NCBI RefSeq assembly: GCF_040412425.1
Contig: NC_089755.1
Span: 50,556,798 to 50,620,797 of the forward strand
From: Macrobrachium rosenbergii
Taxonomy: Eukaryota; Arthropoda; Malacostraca; Decapoda; Palaemonidae
DNA length: 64,000 nucleotides
Direction: 5' to 3'
Below are positions 1 through 14,277 of the stretch, piece after piece (the stretch's first letter is position 1; the number at the start of each line of letters is the position of its first letter). The notes beneath the pieces were generated by a model that did no database searches, had not been told where the DNA came from, and saw only the letters and a list, made by a program, of their open reading frames with translations. A program made the translations under genes and the position numbers.

Positions 1-514
1 CCAGAGAAGTACCACTTGACCACCCTGAGGGACCCTTCGGTAAAACTTGACGTCTGATGCCTCGGGGAAATCCCACAATATATCCTTATGTAAAAATACG
101 TAAAGGGGCGTATGCATTTACGCATACACTCACGTGTTATGCGTATGTATGACGTCTTGTTTTCAAGATAATATATCTTAAATTACGGTCGATGTATCAC
201 ATATATTTTGCATGTAATGTTAATAGAGTATTATTTCAAGAGGGATTCTACTCTTTAAAAAAAATAACAAAGGTAGGACATGGAACCTGCTGGTAGACCA
301 AGTCATTCTTGTATGAACAGTATTTTGAAACCCGTGTATCATGGAGAAAAATAGAGAATTTCAAGGTTGAATAAAAACAACTTGATATCAGTATTCCAGA
401 ATCCTTAAATAGTCATTGTAAAGTATCGTCTGTTAGTATCAGGTGTTTGTTGCATTGATTATCATTGGCATGATAAGATAGAAGCTTGTTGTGGCGTAAC
501 CTAAGTGCAACATG

Positions 515-522
<8 letters not shown>
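1..522. other. Non-coding, no gene seen
   Basis: AT-rich with no supportable frame. At 108-150 there are nested short inverted repeats (GTATGC, GCATAC, ATGCGTATG) and a TGACGTC motif; these are probably chance. Confidence 0.6.

Positions 523-569
<47 letters not shown>
523..569. repeat. (TC)n microsatellite
   Basis: Perfect (TC)n, 47 bp. Confidence 0.95.
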
Positions 570-571
<2 letters not shown>

Positions 572-2524
572 CCATGGCTTTAAAATGTCATTCTGTTAAG
601 GAGAAAGGGTAACGAAAGAAATAAATGTTTTTTTTTTTAGTCTAAAGGCCTTTGAGTCAAGATGCCTGCTATGTCCTTTTATGGCCTCAACCTGAAGGAA
701 ATAAAAACAAAAAAAGAAATTAGAGAAGCTTTAAGGACCTTGACATGAAGGAAACGATAGAAATTTGGAAGAAGAAAGGTTATAAGAGTCTGGAAAAACA
801 GAAACGGGAAGAGAATTCCAGAGATTGGGAAGTAGAAAGGTAAAAAAGCAGTCATTGAATCGTATTGTCCGAGACTTTAATTTTCCCACAGATGGAATGT
901 GGGAAGAGATGGTCTAATGTTTGTGACCTGGACCTCTCATAGGTAGAACTTTCCCCTGGACTGTAGTGGCATTTGTCTTATTTATTTATTTATTTATTAC
1001 TTGAAATATACCTGACAGGCTCTGAGATTTCCTAATGGCTTTCACAAGTCCCAACTTAAATTCGTTAATTGATTCACACCAACTTTGAAAACGAGCTGGA
1101 GATGATGTTTGTTAAACTAGTCAGACCATTTGGCTGAGAGCCGTCTCATGTCCACTTGAACTTATTCTCAACATTTAGCCTTTCTTCAGCTCATGTGAAT
1201 GGACTCATATTAAGATCAGTGATAATGATGATAAGAAAAACGTTCATTATTAACAATGGATAACAGCGGCAGTAATTACTATTATTTTGATAATGGTAAT
1301 AATTGTAATCTTACAGATTTTTTTTATTGAAAGTGAAAATATAGCATTTCTGTGCAAGTCTCAGACCGTTCCTTGTTTGTTCAGTGTTTCGAAGCTCAGA
1401 CAGAAAGTTACAAAATAAACCCACAAAAATACTGTCGATTAATAAATTCTTTATAAATTGCTATACTCTTGCAAACTTCAGACCAGTAATGACGGAAGTT
1501 TATATAAAAAAAAATGCGTTGTACGTTTTAATTATTGCAAAATCAAGCATCTTCCACAAACTAAAGAACCGTTAAAGAGAAAAAGTACCCGCGCGTCACT
1601 GACAACAACCGCTTAGCGAACTTAGCGGCAACTGCTAACCATTTGTTTTGCCCCTCCGTGGGTTAGATTAATCAGCACTCGTCATTTATCAGTGTGGTTG
1701 TCTCCTGTGGAGGATGTGAATTTGTTTATTCAGACTGCTGCTTTATTTTTTACGAGACACGGTAAATTTATTCGTGAAGGAATCGTTATTGAAGGTAGGC
1801 CTACGTAATATTTTCAAGAGGTGTGTTAGTATCATAATGGAGACTAAAAGCCGTGGCCTACAAGAAAACTTTTCGTCTTTATTACTGTTGAGAAGCTTTG
1901 ACAAGGCCATAGCTCATCACAGCGTCGTGTTGGAGGAAAATTTTCATAAGCCTAAGCAACTTTTCCCATTTTTAAAACTTTGGTTCGTTGGCTATAATAA
2001 GCCAGGAGTCATTACGAAGTAAATTAGGACCAGTCCATGTCCACAGACGAAAATCTCTTCATAGTACGAACATTGAAAGGTATTCTCTTACTTTTTTTTA
2101 TGCAATGTTCAATCCTTTCATACGTAAAATTAAATATGTGTGCAATCACTTAAAAGTATGTAATGTACATGTGGCATAATAAACCCATAAGACTAGACCT
2201 AGTCATAGGCTACCCTCTTTAGCTTGACGCTGTACCCAGTTGTGCAAAAACTAGGTACATGACATTTCTAGCCAAGGTAAATGAGGCTTATTGAATTAGG
2301 CTTGTATCAACAGGATGGAATAAGTCTACAGGTCACATCAGGCCTTATATTCCCTTAGTACCCGTACAATACCCCGGTTTTGTCATGAGTTCAAACTGAC
2401 ATAACCCTGGCTTGTTGCAAACTAACCAACCAGATTAGGAGAATTATTCATTGAATGGAATAGTTTCATAAATGTAAGGGACTGACGCTTTTTAAGGGAC
2501 ACATTAGAAGTTAAACGACAAAAG

Positions 2525-2527
<3 letters not shown>
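570..2527. other. Non-coding; possible untranslated exon at best
   Basis: No long ATG frame. Around 1590-1800 the sequence is somewhat richer in CG dinucleotides and ends in GAAG|GTAGGC, which could be a splice donor of a non-coding exon, but nothing else supports a gene. A short (TTAT)n lies at about 978-1000. Confidence 0.4.

Positions 2528-2594
<67 letters not shown>
2528..2594. repeat. (CT)n microsatellite
   Basis: Perfect (CT)n, 67 bp. The minus-strand Arg-Glu repeat frame is its translation. Confidence 0.95.
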
Positions 2595-2597
<3 letters not shown>

Positions 2598-4827
2598 ACT
2601 GCGTGTCTTCCTCCATCTAGTTTTGCAGATGTTCGTGTGTATGTTCATTTTAAGTAAACTGTGAAATATTGTGCTGTTGTTGCTTTAATGAATGGGAAAC
2701 ACAGCTGTTGAAATTAATTACATTGTTAGATCAAGTCTGTTTAATGCGTAACATGTTCTACATATTTATGGGTAATCTTCGAGTCATGCGGGTTTGTTGA
2801 AATGGCTTTAGGCCTATCCCAGATCCCTGGCTCAGAATATTCAATAGGTAGGCGCGAGGTTAAAGTGAATATGCTTTGGTCTAGAAAACGAAAATAAATA
2901 AACGGATGAAAAATAAAAATAAGATATCATTTAAACACATTTAGTCCCCTAACTTGAGGATTTAGCTGTTTCTCGTCTTAACAGTAGGTAACAAAGCTTT
3001 GAAGCAAGTTGTAATTTTATTGAGTCAAATGTTTTATATTACACTACTAGTGAAAGAGGCAAGAATAGGGAGCGTTTTCCATATTTAGAATGATTAAGTT
3101 GTGGGAAATACATCGTACGGGTAGCCTATACTGTTTTTCTTGGTTTGCATTTTATTAACTTATATTTGTTTCTTTACGCATTTCGTTGGTTTGTTGTACC
3201 GAATCCACATACCCACAGCAGGCGTTTTATTCCCATCTACTCCTTACTACACTTCCCAAGTTGCCTTTAGACAAGATCCTGTGGTGGCGTAATCTAAACC
3301 AACCACACCACTACGAATTTACTCTGAATCACTACCGTTGTAGCCGTAGGATTAGGCCTATCCAAGGTTGTACCGTAAACATATATTGTTATTCCGCTGA
3401 CAGTTCGAAAGTGTTTTTCCCCCTAATTTTTTGTCCAAGCGTCCAGGGCTAAACAATGCCGTAAGGCGAGTTGCTCTTAATTCAGTTTTGTTTAACGGAC
3501 ATAAAATTCTGAGGACAGTAGAGAAAAAAATATGAAGAGCCAGTACTTAATATACAGAATGTTCCATATGCAAAAGATTTTATTTTTACTTCGGTTATGT
3601 TTAACATCTTCCAGTTTATCAACACTATCCCGGGATGTATGTTTTGACTATAGTTATCGATTGGATGAATGATCAAGCCGCCTTTGAAAACGTTTCAGCG
3701 TTACGATCCGTTATTCTTTTGTATGAAATCCTAGCTTGTGGTGCATCGGCTGAAGTTGCCCTTGACAAACGGTGTCATTGTCACACCCGAGTTGACTCGA
3801 TATTGGCATCTGCAGTCCCCATGTTCGTACTAGGGTTTCTCTCTGGTGCAGAGCAATGCGAAAGTGACAAGGCAGAGGTCTATCCGAACTTTAATACCAA
3901 ATTAAGTGAAAGAATTATATGTTTTTGAAATGATTTGCACATCAGTGGAACTCCCTCCCTCACGATCACCTTTAAATTGCGCTAAGTCAAGAGACGTCAC
4001 TAAAGGGGAACATATGTACGCTAAATCTAAAATAAGGCCTGGATGTAGGTGACCTCTGCATTGTTTATAAATGAGCACAGGTATTTGGGAAAAAATAGTT
4101 TCAAAATGCATCATAAGATGCGCTTGTGAAAATGTAAGGGTGCAAAAATGTTAGAATTAACTCGATTGAAATTTTGAAAGTAAAATCCATCGTTTCATGC
4201 CAAAAGAGGTGCAAAAATTTTTTTGAAATTGTTCTCACTTGATCCACCAGTACGCTAACATAAATGAACTTGGACCAGTCCAAAATGCAGAGTTTTAAGC
4301 TTGAGTTTGTCGGTTCCCAAGGGTGTCACAGGAGGGTATCCAAGGAGCAGTGGAGATGGCTAACGAAGAACTATGTGTTTTTTGTGCTGTTATTCATGTT
4401 TGGTAATCACAGCATTCCCCAGTAATGTTTGATTGCCCTAATATTCTGTGATTTTGTTCGTAATGTTATTTTAGTTATGAAGAAACTATTGACAAATTTA
4501 TTGTGTCCATTATAGGATCATTTATATAGTATTCCACTTATAATTTATAGCTAATCTATATTCAGTGCCTGTTAATAACGATACGAGCCGATGACACCCA
4601 AAGGGCCATTTTCCCCCAAATCTGTAGAATAAACCTTGCTTTAAAATTCACCCTGATGTAATGACGACTGAAGCCGACACAAGAATAGACCGCAGGAGCC
4701 CGCTGAAATGCAAGGAAACCTTTGTTATGAAGTCAAGGGCGTGCGAGGGATGAAGACAGATTGCTGAAGGAGCAGCTGAAGCGTCCTTCGTTAGATGCAA
4801 ACCGCAAGTAGAGCTTTGATCCCAGAC

Positions 4828-4829
<2 letters not shown>
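2595..4829. other. Non-coding, no gene seen
   Basis: Frames up to 97 codons occur on both strands but overlap each other, lack recognisable motifs and have AT-rich third positions. No repeats of note. Confidence 0.5.

Positions 4830-4861
<32 letters not shown>
4830..4861. repeat. (GA)n microsatellite
   Basis: Perfect (GA)n, about 32 bp. Confidence 0.9.
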
Positions 4862-4862
<1 letters not shown>

Positions 4863-6209
4863 TGGAAGTTAGTTTCGGAAGGTAAATTTCAGGGGAGACT
4901 TTGGAAAGGTGGATTTCTCTGTGGTGAAAGGTCAGAGACAGAAAAAGAAGTGGTTTATTGACAGAAAAAGAAATGGTTTATTGGAGTAGCATGAGACGGA
5001 CTCTGTAGACATCAGAAGCAAACGCGTTCCAAAACAGCTGTTGTAAAGTTGCAGTAGAGCTACTTGTATGTTAGCTTCAAACATTATTTTAAGGACGTGG
5101 GGTGGGGATTACGTGTTATGTAACCATTAATAAAAACTGCCAGAAAGTCTCAATAATGATGTGCAAATTGCCACAGAGAGATCTGCATAAATACTTTGAC
5201 GGCCTTAAGAAGGGAAGGTCGGTGATGTTCCTGCTAGGCGTTTAAAAAGAAAAAGTCTGAAAATTAACAACATTCTATCAGTCATTAACACTGATTTAGA
5301 GGGAAGTAATAATGAGCAACGCGTGTACTCGTATTGATAACCGAACCGTGACACTGATATGTGGTGATGAATAAAGACCACAGCTTAAGTATGTTGATAT
5401 CGGGTTAAACAGGAAATTTTAACGTAATGCTGCCCAGTGACGAGGTGTGGTTGGCAGAAAGTATTGTGATATAATATGAAACAAAAAAAAAAATAAATAA
5501 AAACGCGTCACTACTGTTTCTTGAGTGAATTATTAGCATTAGAGCAATGCTGTTGACATAAATAAGTGTTATTGTAAAAAGGATGGTGGTCTCTAGAGTT
5601 ATTATATTAATTTTTTTTTATTTGAAAGGATCTCTAGCATACTGTTTGTAGGTCGTCGTCAATGACCTGTGATTGTGTGACGCCATTTTATTTTGTCAGA
5701 ATATAATCCGTTTTTTCGTTCATGTCATTGTCTTGCAATGGAAAGGGTTGAGGGTTCCTACTTGTTTTGAGAGCACTCAGTGACTCAGACAATGTTATGT
5801 CCATCAGCTATCTTCTGAAGTATTCAAAGATAATAGCCTCTTCTCCAGGCTCCTTTTAAAAATGGTCTTAGTAACCAACAATAAGCACATTTTCTTTACA
5901 TTCTCATATACTTCATCCATTTATTTATATTGTGCTGTCTGTAGCCATGACAACTTGAGGGGATCTTCAGGATCATTGGTCATGTTGCAGGCGGCATTGA
6001 TAATTGTCCAAAGGTTAAGGCTTTGAGTTATTGCCGCGGTCGGATTTGATTTGGATCGATCTGCAAAGGGTGGGTGGTCAGTCTCTCTGCCTCGTCATCT
6101 GGATCGGGATGTGAGGCCAATTTGTTTCTTCTCATGTTGGCTGTGCTATCAAACAATCGTCACAGATGTCAGAGGCTACTTGATGTGAAAAATATTGGAA
6201 ATAGACACC

Positions 6210-6261
<52 letters not shown>

Positions 6262-6894
6262 CAATTGTTTGTTAATCATTTGAGAGAGTTAATGACCATT
6301 GCACGTATGTACGTTGTTTTAGAGTACTATAAAGGAAAGTAGTAAGTTGTGTGTACACTTCTCTTATACCATTCTAGGTTGACACTTCCATTCTGTGCCA
6401 TTCCGCTGTGCTTCTATTAACGTAAAGCAGTGAACAAGGCACCTGGTTTTTTGACGACTAGTCTTATTTTAGGTCCTCCTGGCATTCATTAAAAGGTCAT
6501 TTTATTTTACTCTTACTTACGAGATTGATTTATGTCATTTGAGGTGGCGACACATCGTCTGTGGTCAATTGTCAACGCTCAAAATACGTGACTTGATAGA
6601 AATTAATGTAATTTATATTAATCATACTTAAAATTTCGTCAGAGAACCGTTCTGAATTCATCATTGCTCAGACATAAAATCGTGAAATCGGCAAACGAAA
6701 TAATTTACAGTACAGAAAATTTGTTATATTTTAAAGTCGAGAAGGATCGTGTGTTGAGACCACGGTACATTGACTCCCAAGGGGGACTCTGGCCTCCTTT
6801 CTTTATCCTAATTTTCGTCTTGTCGCGTGCTCAGTCTCAAAAATGTATCATGAAAGGTCTAAGTTACTTTTTGTAACTGTTTGGTTTGTGTATC

Positions 6895-6897
<3 letters not shown>
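4862..6897. other. Non-coding apart from one (GA)n array
   Basis: Nothing recognisable. A9-rich and T-rich runs at about 5486 and 5610 only. Confidence 0.5.
6213..6258. repeat. (GA)n microsatellite
   Basis: Perfect (GA)n, 46 bp. Confidence 0.95.

Positions 6898-6973
<76 letters not shown>
6898..6973. repeat. (TA)n microsatellite
   Basis: Perfect (TA)n, about 76 bp. Confidence 0.95.
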
Positions 6974-6976
<3 letters not shown>

Positions 6977-7844
6977 TAATGATAAAAACGAACCATATCA
7001 TGTAATTTACACTTGAAATAAAAAAAAATACCTTAACCACGAAAAACGTGTACCTGCAAAAAGAAATTGTATTTTGTCGAGGTATACCAAATTCCAACCG
7101 TTGTGACCCAGGTTTAGATGCGTGGGGCGAATGCTTTAGGAAACAATCTGTTGGCTTAACAAAATAAATATTTTTGTATTTCGACATGTATGTAAAGATA
7201 CTATATATAAATGTTGTATAATGTGCTGCGAAATGTAATGCTTTTTACTTATTATTTATTTTGTTGCATTCAGTTATTGCAAGTTTTAAGTGAGGATGAA
7301 TATTTATTTTTTTGTCTTCAGTCACTGACATATTTAGTTTAATATAAGTATGATTTATTTTGCTGCCTTCAGTTATTAACACTTAGTTGACCACAAGGTT
7401 AAATGAAAAGAATGGCAACAGTGGCTGACATTTATGAAATAAAAATAAAAAGAAGAAGTAAACGGAGGAAGGAACGAGTGAAAATCGGAAAAAACAACTA
7501 AGACTATCCAGTGTTGAAGGCGCACGTCTAATTTTTCGGACGACTTCAAAATTAGATCATTTCATTTGTTCTCTTCCAGACTTTCGGACCCTTCTGTTTA
7601 TTCCGTAACTAGCGTTTCGCGACTTCATCCAGAACCTGGCTTTGTTTTATACCTTCTTCATGGAGTCCTCATTTCGGTTATCTTTATTTCATGAATATTA
7701 ACCGTTTTCGGTGTGTTTTTCATTTCACTTTATAGTCATATTTTCTGGACTGCTTTTCCGACCTTTTTTTGGTTACGTTTTCCCTAATGCTTTTTTTTTA
7801 ATTCATTCTTTGATTTTCATTATTTCGATAACTTTTTTTGCCGC

Positions 7845-8090
7845 TTTATCCCCCCGCCCCCACACTCTGTACACTGCAGCAAATATTTCCTTTCTTTTTT
7901 GCCCGCTTCCTTCACGGGGAGTCAAGTCCCACTCGAAGAGCGTCACTTGCTGCTAAGGAGTTCTCTCCCTACCTTCCTGTCTCTCCCTCCCCCACCCCCT
8001 GTCTCTCTCCCCCTACCCCTGTCTCTTCCCTTACCCCCTGTCTCTCTCCTCACTCGCTATCTCTCCCCCTACCCCAAGTTAAAGTGAAAA
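7845..8090. repeat. Pyrimidine-rich tract with ~23-bp repeats
   Basis: The plus strand is almost all C/T from 7960 to 8080, with repeated TACCCCCTGTCTCTCTCC units. Such homopyrimidine mirror-like DNA can form triplex (H-DNA). The three overlapping proline/serine-rich frames here are compositional. Confidence 0.65.
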
Positions 8091-8374
8091 CGTAAGCAAA
8101 GACGAGCAGGGAAGGCGATTCAGTCCCCATTCTTAGAGGGCGGGGGTGGAGATGGGGTGGAAGGGGGGGTGGATATTCCATTGTAGGCTGGCGGTATCTT
8201 GAACTCACATTTTCATTTTTATTGGAAAACGGCCGAGGCTGACGCTTCGGTTGAAGTGTTATAAATTGGTGTATAGGCAACTGTGTGAATACGCGCCCCA
8301 ATTTTTTTTCATACAACAAATAGCCACAAGAATCTCTCATTCTTTAGCGATACAGAAACAGATTATGTTTCATC

Positions 8375-8505
8375 ATATATATAAAAATATATATATATAT
8401 ATATACATATATATAGATATATTTTTATATATATAATGCATGTATGTATGTATGTATGTATTTATATGTGTATGTATGTATGTATGTATGTGTGTGTATA
8501 TGTAC
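8375..8505. repeat. Compound (TA)n / (TATG)n microsatellite
   Basis: Interrupted (TA)n, with ATATTTTTATATATATA inside, passes into (TATG)n at about 8440 and a short (TG)n. Confidence 0.9.
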
Positions 8506-9772
8506 GTTTGTATCCATGTGTAATGGTTAAGAATTTTAGACCACTTTGTGGGAGGAAATTCCACTGAATGACAAAACCTCATCCTTGAAGTCTAACGTCA
8601 GTACCTCTTTTACTCCTGTAGTGTTCCAAGATGACCCTTGAGAATTATAGAGCATAAAAATTGCATAGCGTACCGTGGAAGGTGTGTGAATAACATTCTG
8701 TCAAAGTAAATCATGCGACTGGAGGATATAAGGGAGGAACGATATAAGCATTTAAATAAGAAAGAGGATTTGAGAGTGAATTAAAGAAGCTGTGTGTGGC
8801 GTATATTAATGGCGAAAAAAGCTTGCAGTAGAATGGATAGAAATGTCAAATTGAGGGTTTTAAGTGTGTGTGTGTGTGTTTGTTAGGTGGTGTGGAGAAG
8901 CGGTGGATGTATAAACTATCTGCTTATTAGGTTTCTGTACATGAAGCAGCTGACGCTGTGAAAGTTTTCCGTACAGTGGTTTCAGCCATAATGCAATAGT
9001 TAGAGGACAAATATTACAGTGAACTGATATCTTTTGTTTTAGCGAAGCCATCCCCTGTTAGAGTAAATGCCCAATTGGAAATGGATTATCTGTATAATTA
9101 CAGGCAAATTCTCCATAATAAAAAAAAACGTAATTTGCAATAAACAAACTTCTAAGAGGCCTCTGGGTGTTAAATAATAATTAAAAGAAAAAAAATGAAG
9201 AAATGACAACACTTTCCATGTTGACCTGCTTTGGACAAACCTCTTTTCTGAAGCGCTGGAGCATGTCGTTAATGGCCCCAGGGACATTAAATTTTGCCCT
9301 TGAACGTTTTCTCTTTTCTTTCTCAGAGTAGACCCTTGATGTCCCTGCCTTCCACAAGAACACTGAGCATGACGCAGTCTCAACAGTAGTTGTTAAATTT
9401 ACCTACGTTTGGTTTTATATGCTTTTGAATGCTGTTCCAGCATATGGTTGTTTTAGCTGGGAATGGTTCGGTTCTGAGGAAATAAATTTGTTCTGGATAC
9501 GGTATACTAGAATGTCGATTTATTCTGCTCGTTCTTTATCATGGATCGCAAGTTCTCTTTGTAGCATTTTATCCTAATATTATTCTGGATGTATGTATAT
9601 TATACATGCATACATATTACAAAATCCACGTAGGAAGGTGAGTGAAAACCGGGAGCGTGAACTTGAAATGTAGAATAAACTACGAAAGTACTTGTTCAGA
9701 GTCCCTGTTTCCACTCACCTTCTTACGTGGTTTTATGATAATTCTCAAGCGCGCGTTCTTTCGTGCTGCATT

Positions 9773-9939
<167 letters not shown>

Positions 9940-11532
9940 AATTAGCGAATAGCACCGCTGACTGGAAAGCATCAATTTTCCTGATTTCCTCTTCTCGGCA
10001 ATTATTGCCTTTATGCATTATGCAGGACTTCCCTTCACTCTCAAGTGTCGAGCCTCTCCAACTGTCAACAACTTTTGCCTCTCCTTGAATATTCCTTTTC
10101 CGCCTCGTGCCAGTTTTTTTTTTTTGTTTTTTTTTTTTACCAGTCTTCCATCATCTTTTTTTTTTTTTTTTTTATCTCTTTGACGTGCTCCAGGTGTCTT
10201 TTCTTATCAAAGGTATTACAAACTTTCTCACTTTTCTTTTGAACATTTGTACATTTTTTTGTTTTACGTTTTTCTATGTCTGCTTCTGTTTGGCGTCTGC
10301 AAGTATTCATTTATATTGTTGCCTGTTTATTGATCACATATTTTACTAGTCCCTTTTATTCATTAATCCTTGTTCCTCCTTTCTGTTTTTAACCATTTCA
10401 TGGTACAGTGTAGTCGACATTTTTTTCATTAAATACCAGATGCCCGTAAATATTGTGACGCCAGTCCGTAGAATTTAACAGATGAGACCAAATACACGAG
10501 CCGATTCCTCTCTGTTATTTACTTATCTTTGTAAGTTATCGAGTTACTTAGTTTTTCACCTCTTCACAATTGACTTCTCTTAATAATTATTCTAATATTT
10601 ACCTCTGTATTCATTTGCGTTCGTCTGGGATATGGAAATTTATTTATGTTTATTTACCCTATTTTATGCTTGCATTATTTTATACAGATGAGTCTGTTAC
10701 TAGAACATTTTGAATGTTGGCCAGGGCCGAACATGCCTGAGAACATATTTGATATTTTTTAAAGATATCTCTTATGGGGGATATCACGCGTATCCTTAAA
10801 CAATATCTCAATGTCATCGATAAGACAGGTAATGCATCATTCTTCTCCTGCGTGAGATATTACGTCATTTATTATTGAGGCGTAATGTAAGTGAACAGGT
10901 TCTTCAGCATCGTTTTCTCTCATAAAATAAACATCGTTTGCAACCGTTAGGTGAAAAATTGAAAATACTTTCAGACCTTACTGGGCCCACTGTAGAGTGT
11001 CTTAAAATCTAAAATATACCTGTACACGTGTTAATAATTTTTCTAAATAATCTCTACCGTAAATGGAAAGTGATGGGCCTAACTGAAAGCATAAAATTTA
11101 CACCAGTGTACAGCAATGTCAGGCGACACATGAAGCGACTGATATATTTGTGCGAAATGGAATCGCCGATAGTTTTATGTGAAAATACCAAAATGCTACG
11201 TGTATATGTATTTTGTGTAATTCTCTGATTTGTTAAAAATTAAAGGGCTTTAGTGACAATGTTTTGATATTGAAAAGAGTTTTATAAGGGCAAAAGATGC
11301 ACAATGTTTCGCTAGTTAAGTCTACATTATCTGACTACTTTTGCTTTCATATGGGCGCAATTATATGTGTGGGAATTCCTTTATTTTCTTCCCTGTTTAG
11401 TGTAATTGGTTACATGAAATAGTTTGCACTAGCGATGGCATTCAAACAGTTTTAATTGTTAGTACATGATATGTGACGTTAACATACAATGCATTGGATG
11501 GTTACCATATTTAACAGATTATTGTGAAGAAA
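9940..11532. other. Non-coding, no gene seen
   Basis: T-rich at the left, otherwise ordinary AT-rich DNA. GATATC-type short palindromes at 10747-10790 look incidental. Confidence 0.5.
10113..10173. repeat. Two T-runs
   Basis: T-runs of 25 bp (one G) and 18 bp separated by ACCAGTCTTCCATCATC. Could be remains of a minus-strand poly-A tail; no adjacent retroelement is recognisable. Confidence 0.7.
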
Positions 11533-11968
11533 GAACAAGTAAAAAATTCGCCGAAGTATCTTCGGCGAAATCGAGTTGTCTGTACAGCCGCTACTGCGTA
11601 TAATCAAGACCATCGAAAATAAATCTATCTTTCTGTGGTCTCGGTATAATGCTGTATGAGCCGCGGCCAATGAAACATTAACCACGGCCCGGTGGTGGCC
11701 TACATATATCGTTGCCAGAAGCACGATTATGGCTAACTTTAGCCTTGAATAAGATAAAAACTACTGAGGCTAGAGGGCTGCAATTTGGTATGTTTGATGG
11801 TTGGAGGGTGGATGATCAACATACTAATTTGCAGCCCTCTAGCCTCAGTAGTTTTTAAAATCTGAGGGCGGATAGAAAAAGTGTGGACAGAAAAAGTGCG
11901 GACAGAAGAAAGTGCGGCCGGACAGACAAAGCCGGCACAGTAGTTTTCTTTTACAGAAAACTAAAAAA
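11533..11968 (-). mobile_element. Three-hairpin non-coding element, copy H1
   Basis: A ~430-bp family with two copies in the window. In H1 one end (11547-11569) is a perfect hairpin, TTCGCCGAAG and its complement around TAT. The other end (11942-11962) is a palindrome, AGTTTTCTTTTACAGAAAACT. The middle (11756-11856) is a ~45-bp-arm stem-loop beginning AAAAACTACTGAGGCTAGAG. Short CGGACAGA-type direct repeats lie between the middle and the right end. I recognise this family from other decapod sequence (memory, not a search). It has no open frame and no clear target-site duplication; it is probably a non-autonomous element of unknown class. Confidence 0.6.
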
Positions 11969-12616
11969 CAAAAATTTTTCCACGTTCACATGGGTGCGAG
12001 GCGCTCATTTCCTGCAAAGCGGTTAGGATGTTTTGACTTAATGAAACGGAAGCTCTTTTTTTTAAATTTTTTTCTTTCCAGGTATTTGTAGATGACTTTG
12101 CGGCGGGAGGATTACAAGAGAGTATAAACTTTAAGCCGGTAATGATGATGCACGTCGAATACGAATGTTAATCACACAGATGCCATGACAAGACTCCATC
12201 GCTGGTAAGACCAGCTTGGAGTTGTTGATATAAAAAGAAGAAGAAAAGTCTGTTCTCGTGTAAGATACACCAAAGCCGCGTTCGTTCCTGGATATTTTAA
12301 GATTATAAAAAGTTTCTATTCTCGTATACAGTACACGGAGGTTAACTAATTCTTAGAAAAGGGGATAAAGATTTGGTCGCTGGTCCCAACAAACAATGCT
12401 CATATCTTTGTAGTCTTTGTTTAACCGTACTTTTCTTTACGAATGAAGCTATTGCTTGCAAATACGTATAGGATATTTAGCTACAGTGACGTCAAGTCAT
12501 CATCACGAGATCTTGAACTTCGTTTCACTCATTTAGAATTTTAATGAATTTATTTTGGTTATATTCTGGTCTGTAAATCTGTACACAGTGTAATCATGAA
12601 AAAAATAAGTATATCT

Positions 12617-12845
12617 TACTTTAACCAGACCACTGAGCTGGTTTAACAGCTCTCCTAGGGCTGGCCCGAAGGATTAGATTTATTTTACGTGGCTAAGAAC
12701 CAACTGGTTACCTAGCAACGGGACCTACATCTTATTGTGGAATCCGAACCACATTATGACGGGAAATGAATTTCTGTCACCAGAAACAAATTCCTCTAAT
12801 TCTTCATTGGCCGGTCGGAGAGTCGAACGCTGGGCCAACAGCAGT
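12617..12845 (-). mobile_element. tRNA-derived SINE, head-truncated
   Basis: Read on the minus strand, GCGTTCGACTCTCCGACC (about 12829-12812) is a box B-like T-arm. It is followed by a body including AATTAGAGGAATTTGTTTCT, CATAATGTGGTTCGGATTCC, GTCCCGTTGCTAGGTAACCA and a tail near AGTAAGATATAC. This arrangement and these body motifs match a SINE type I recall as common in decapods. The box A part of the tRNA head is missing or too diverged, so the copy is probably dead. Confidence 0.6.
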
Positions 12846-13158
12846 GTAATCATGAAGCCATCAATTCAACGTGTAAGAAAAATGATAGTTTCACAGGATA
12901 GAAAGGAATGAAAAAAACCAGCAGCGAGAGCAAGTCCAAAGGCACGTGGCTGAACGATAATATTGCAAAAGATGAGACATAAAAAAGAATCCTTTTTAAG
13001 GCATTTTATTCGGGGCGGCTGCAGAGTTGAGTAAGACACTCCGACCGTGGAAAATGTGAAAGGATAACCGTCGAAAGCACCGATAGCTGGAGCTACGTTT
13101 TTAAGGTTTATGTTAGATTTAATGCTTTCCGTAATATTAGGTTGGGAAAAGTAAGCAG

Positions 13159-13159
<1 letters not shown>

Positions 13160-13252
<93 letters not shown>

Positions 13253-13295
13253 GTGTGTGTGTGTGTGTATGTGTGTGGAGAGAGAGAGAGAGAGA
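13160..13295. repeat. Compound (TA)n-(GT)n-(GA)n microsatellite
   Basis: About 90 bp (TA)n, then 25 bp (GT)n, then 18 bp (GA)n without spacers. Confidence 0.95.
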
Positions 13296-13344
13296 CTACA
13301 GATGGAGTCACACTGTAAGCAAGCCCAAAGTCTTAAAAGATCTA

Positions 13345-13438
13345 GACTTCCACCGTTAGCATCAAGATACAGCTTGCGTAAGGGACCAAGTTCCCAAAAT
13401 TTGATTTCCGAACAAGATCCCGGTTTTTGTTTTTCTGA

Positions 13439-13515
<77 letters not shown>

Positions 13516-13740
13516 CAAGCAAAGGCTTGCCCGTGACGACGCTCAGGAGCCTATTAGGTCCAGTTTCAATAAGAAGTTTGTCACTAAGTTTTTAATTTTT
13601 TTAACGTCTCAAGTCGCAGGCTCCTCCTTACTTTGTTGTCACATTAATGGGAAAAGTCTCGGTGCCAAAAAAAAGGAAGGAAAAAATATTCTTCGTCAAA
13701 AGAAATCGAAGAATTTTAGTCATGCAAATGCGTCACAAAG
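13345..13740. repeat. Diverged direct duplication, copy a
   Basis: Matches 14765-15165 in order: AAGATACA, AAGGGACCAAGTT, AAATTTGATT, a (GA)n array at the same place, GTGACGACG, ATGGGAAAAGTCTC and ATGCAAATGC. Overall identity is low (roughly 60-65% by eye) but colinear for ~395 bp. It ends in an ATGCAAAT octamer. Confidence 0.55.
13444..13511. repeat. (GA)n microsatellite in duplication copy a
   Basis: Perfect (AG)n, 68 bp; the matching array in copy b is at 14889-14953. Confidence 0.95.
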
Positions 13741-13853
13741 TTATGGGAGGAGACCGCTGAAGATTGGTAAACAAAAATCGTTTACTTTCAAGATGTCGAC
13801 GTCTCGTGATTGTTGTTTTCTATGGCAGAAAATCTGTTGAAAAATTAACCTTA

Positions 13854-14277
<424 letters not shown>

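Larger units (their letters stand above)
6974..9772. other. Non-coding with simple repeats
   Basis: Outside the pyrimidine tract and the compound array there is only a short (GT)n at 8864-8879. The 114-codon minus frame at 9039-9383 shows no motif or splice context. Confidence 0.5.

Noticed and set aside
10113..10173. Processed retrocopy poly-A (minus strand)
   Set aside because: No gene-like or element-like body next to the T-runs.
13160..13595. Arg-Glu, Ser-Leu and Thr-His repeat frames
   Set aside because: Translations of GA, TC and CA microsatellites, present on both strands and in several frames at once.
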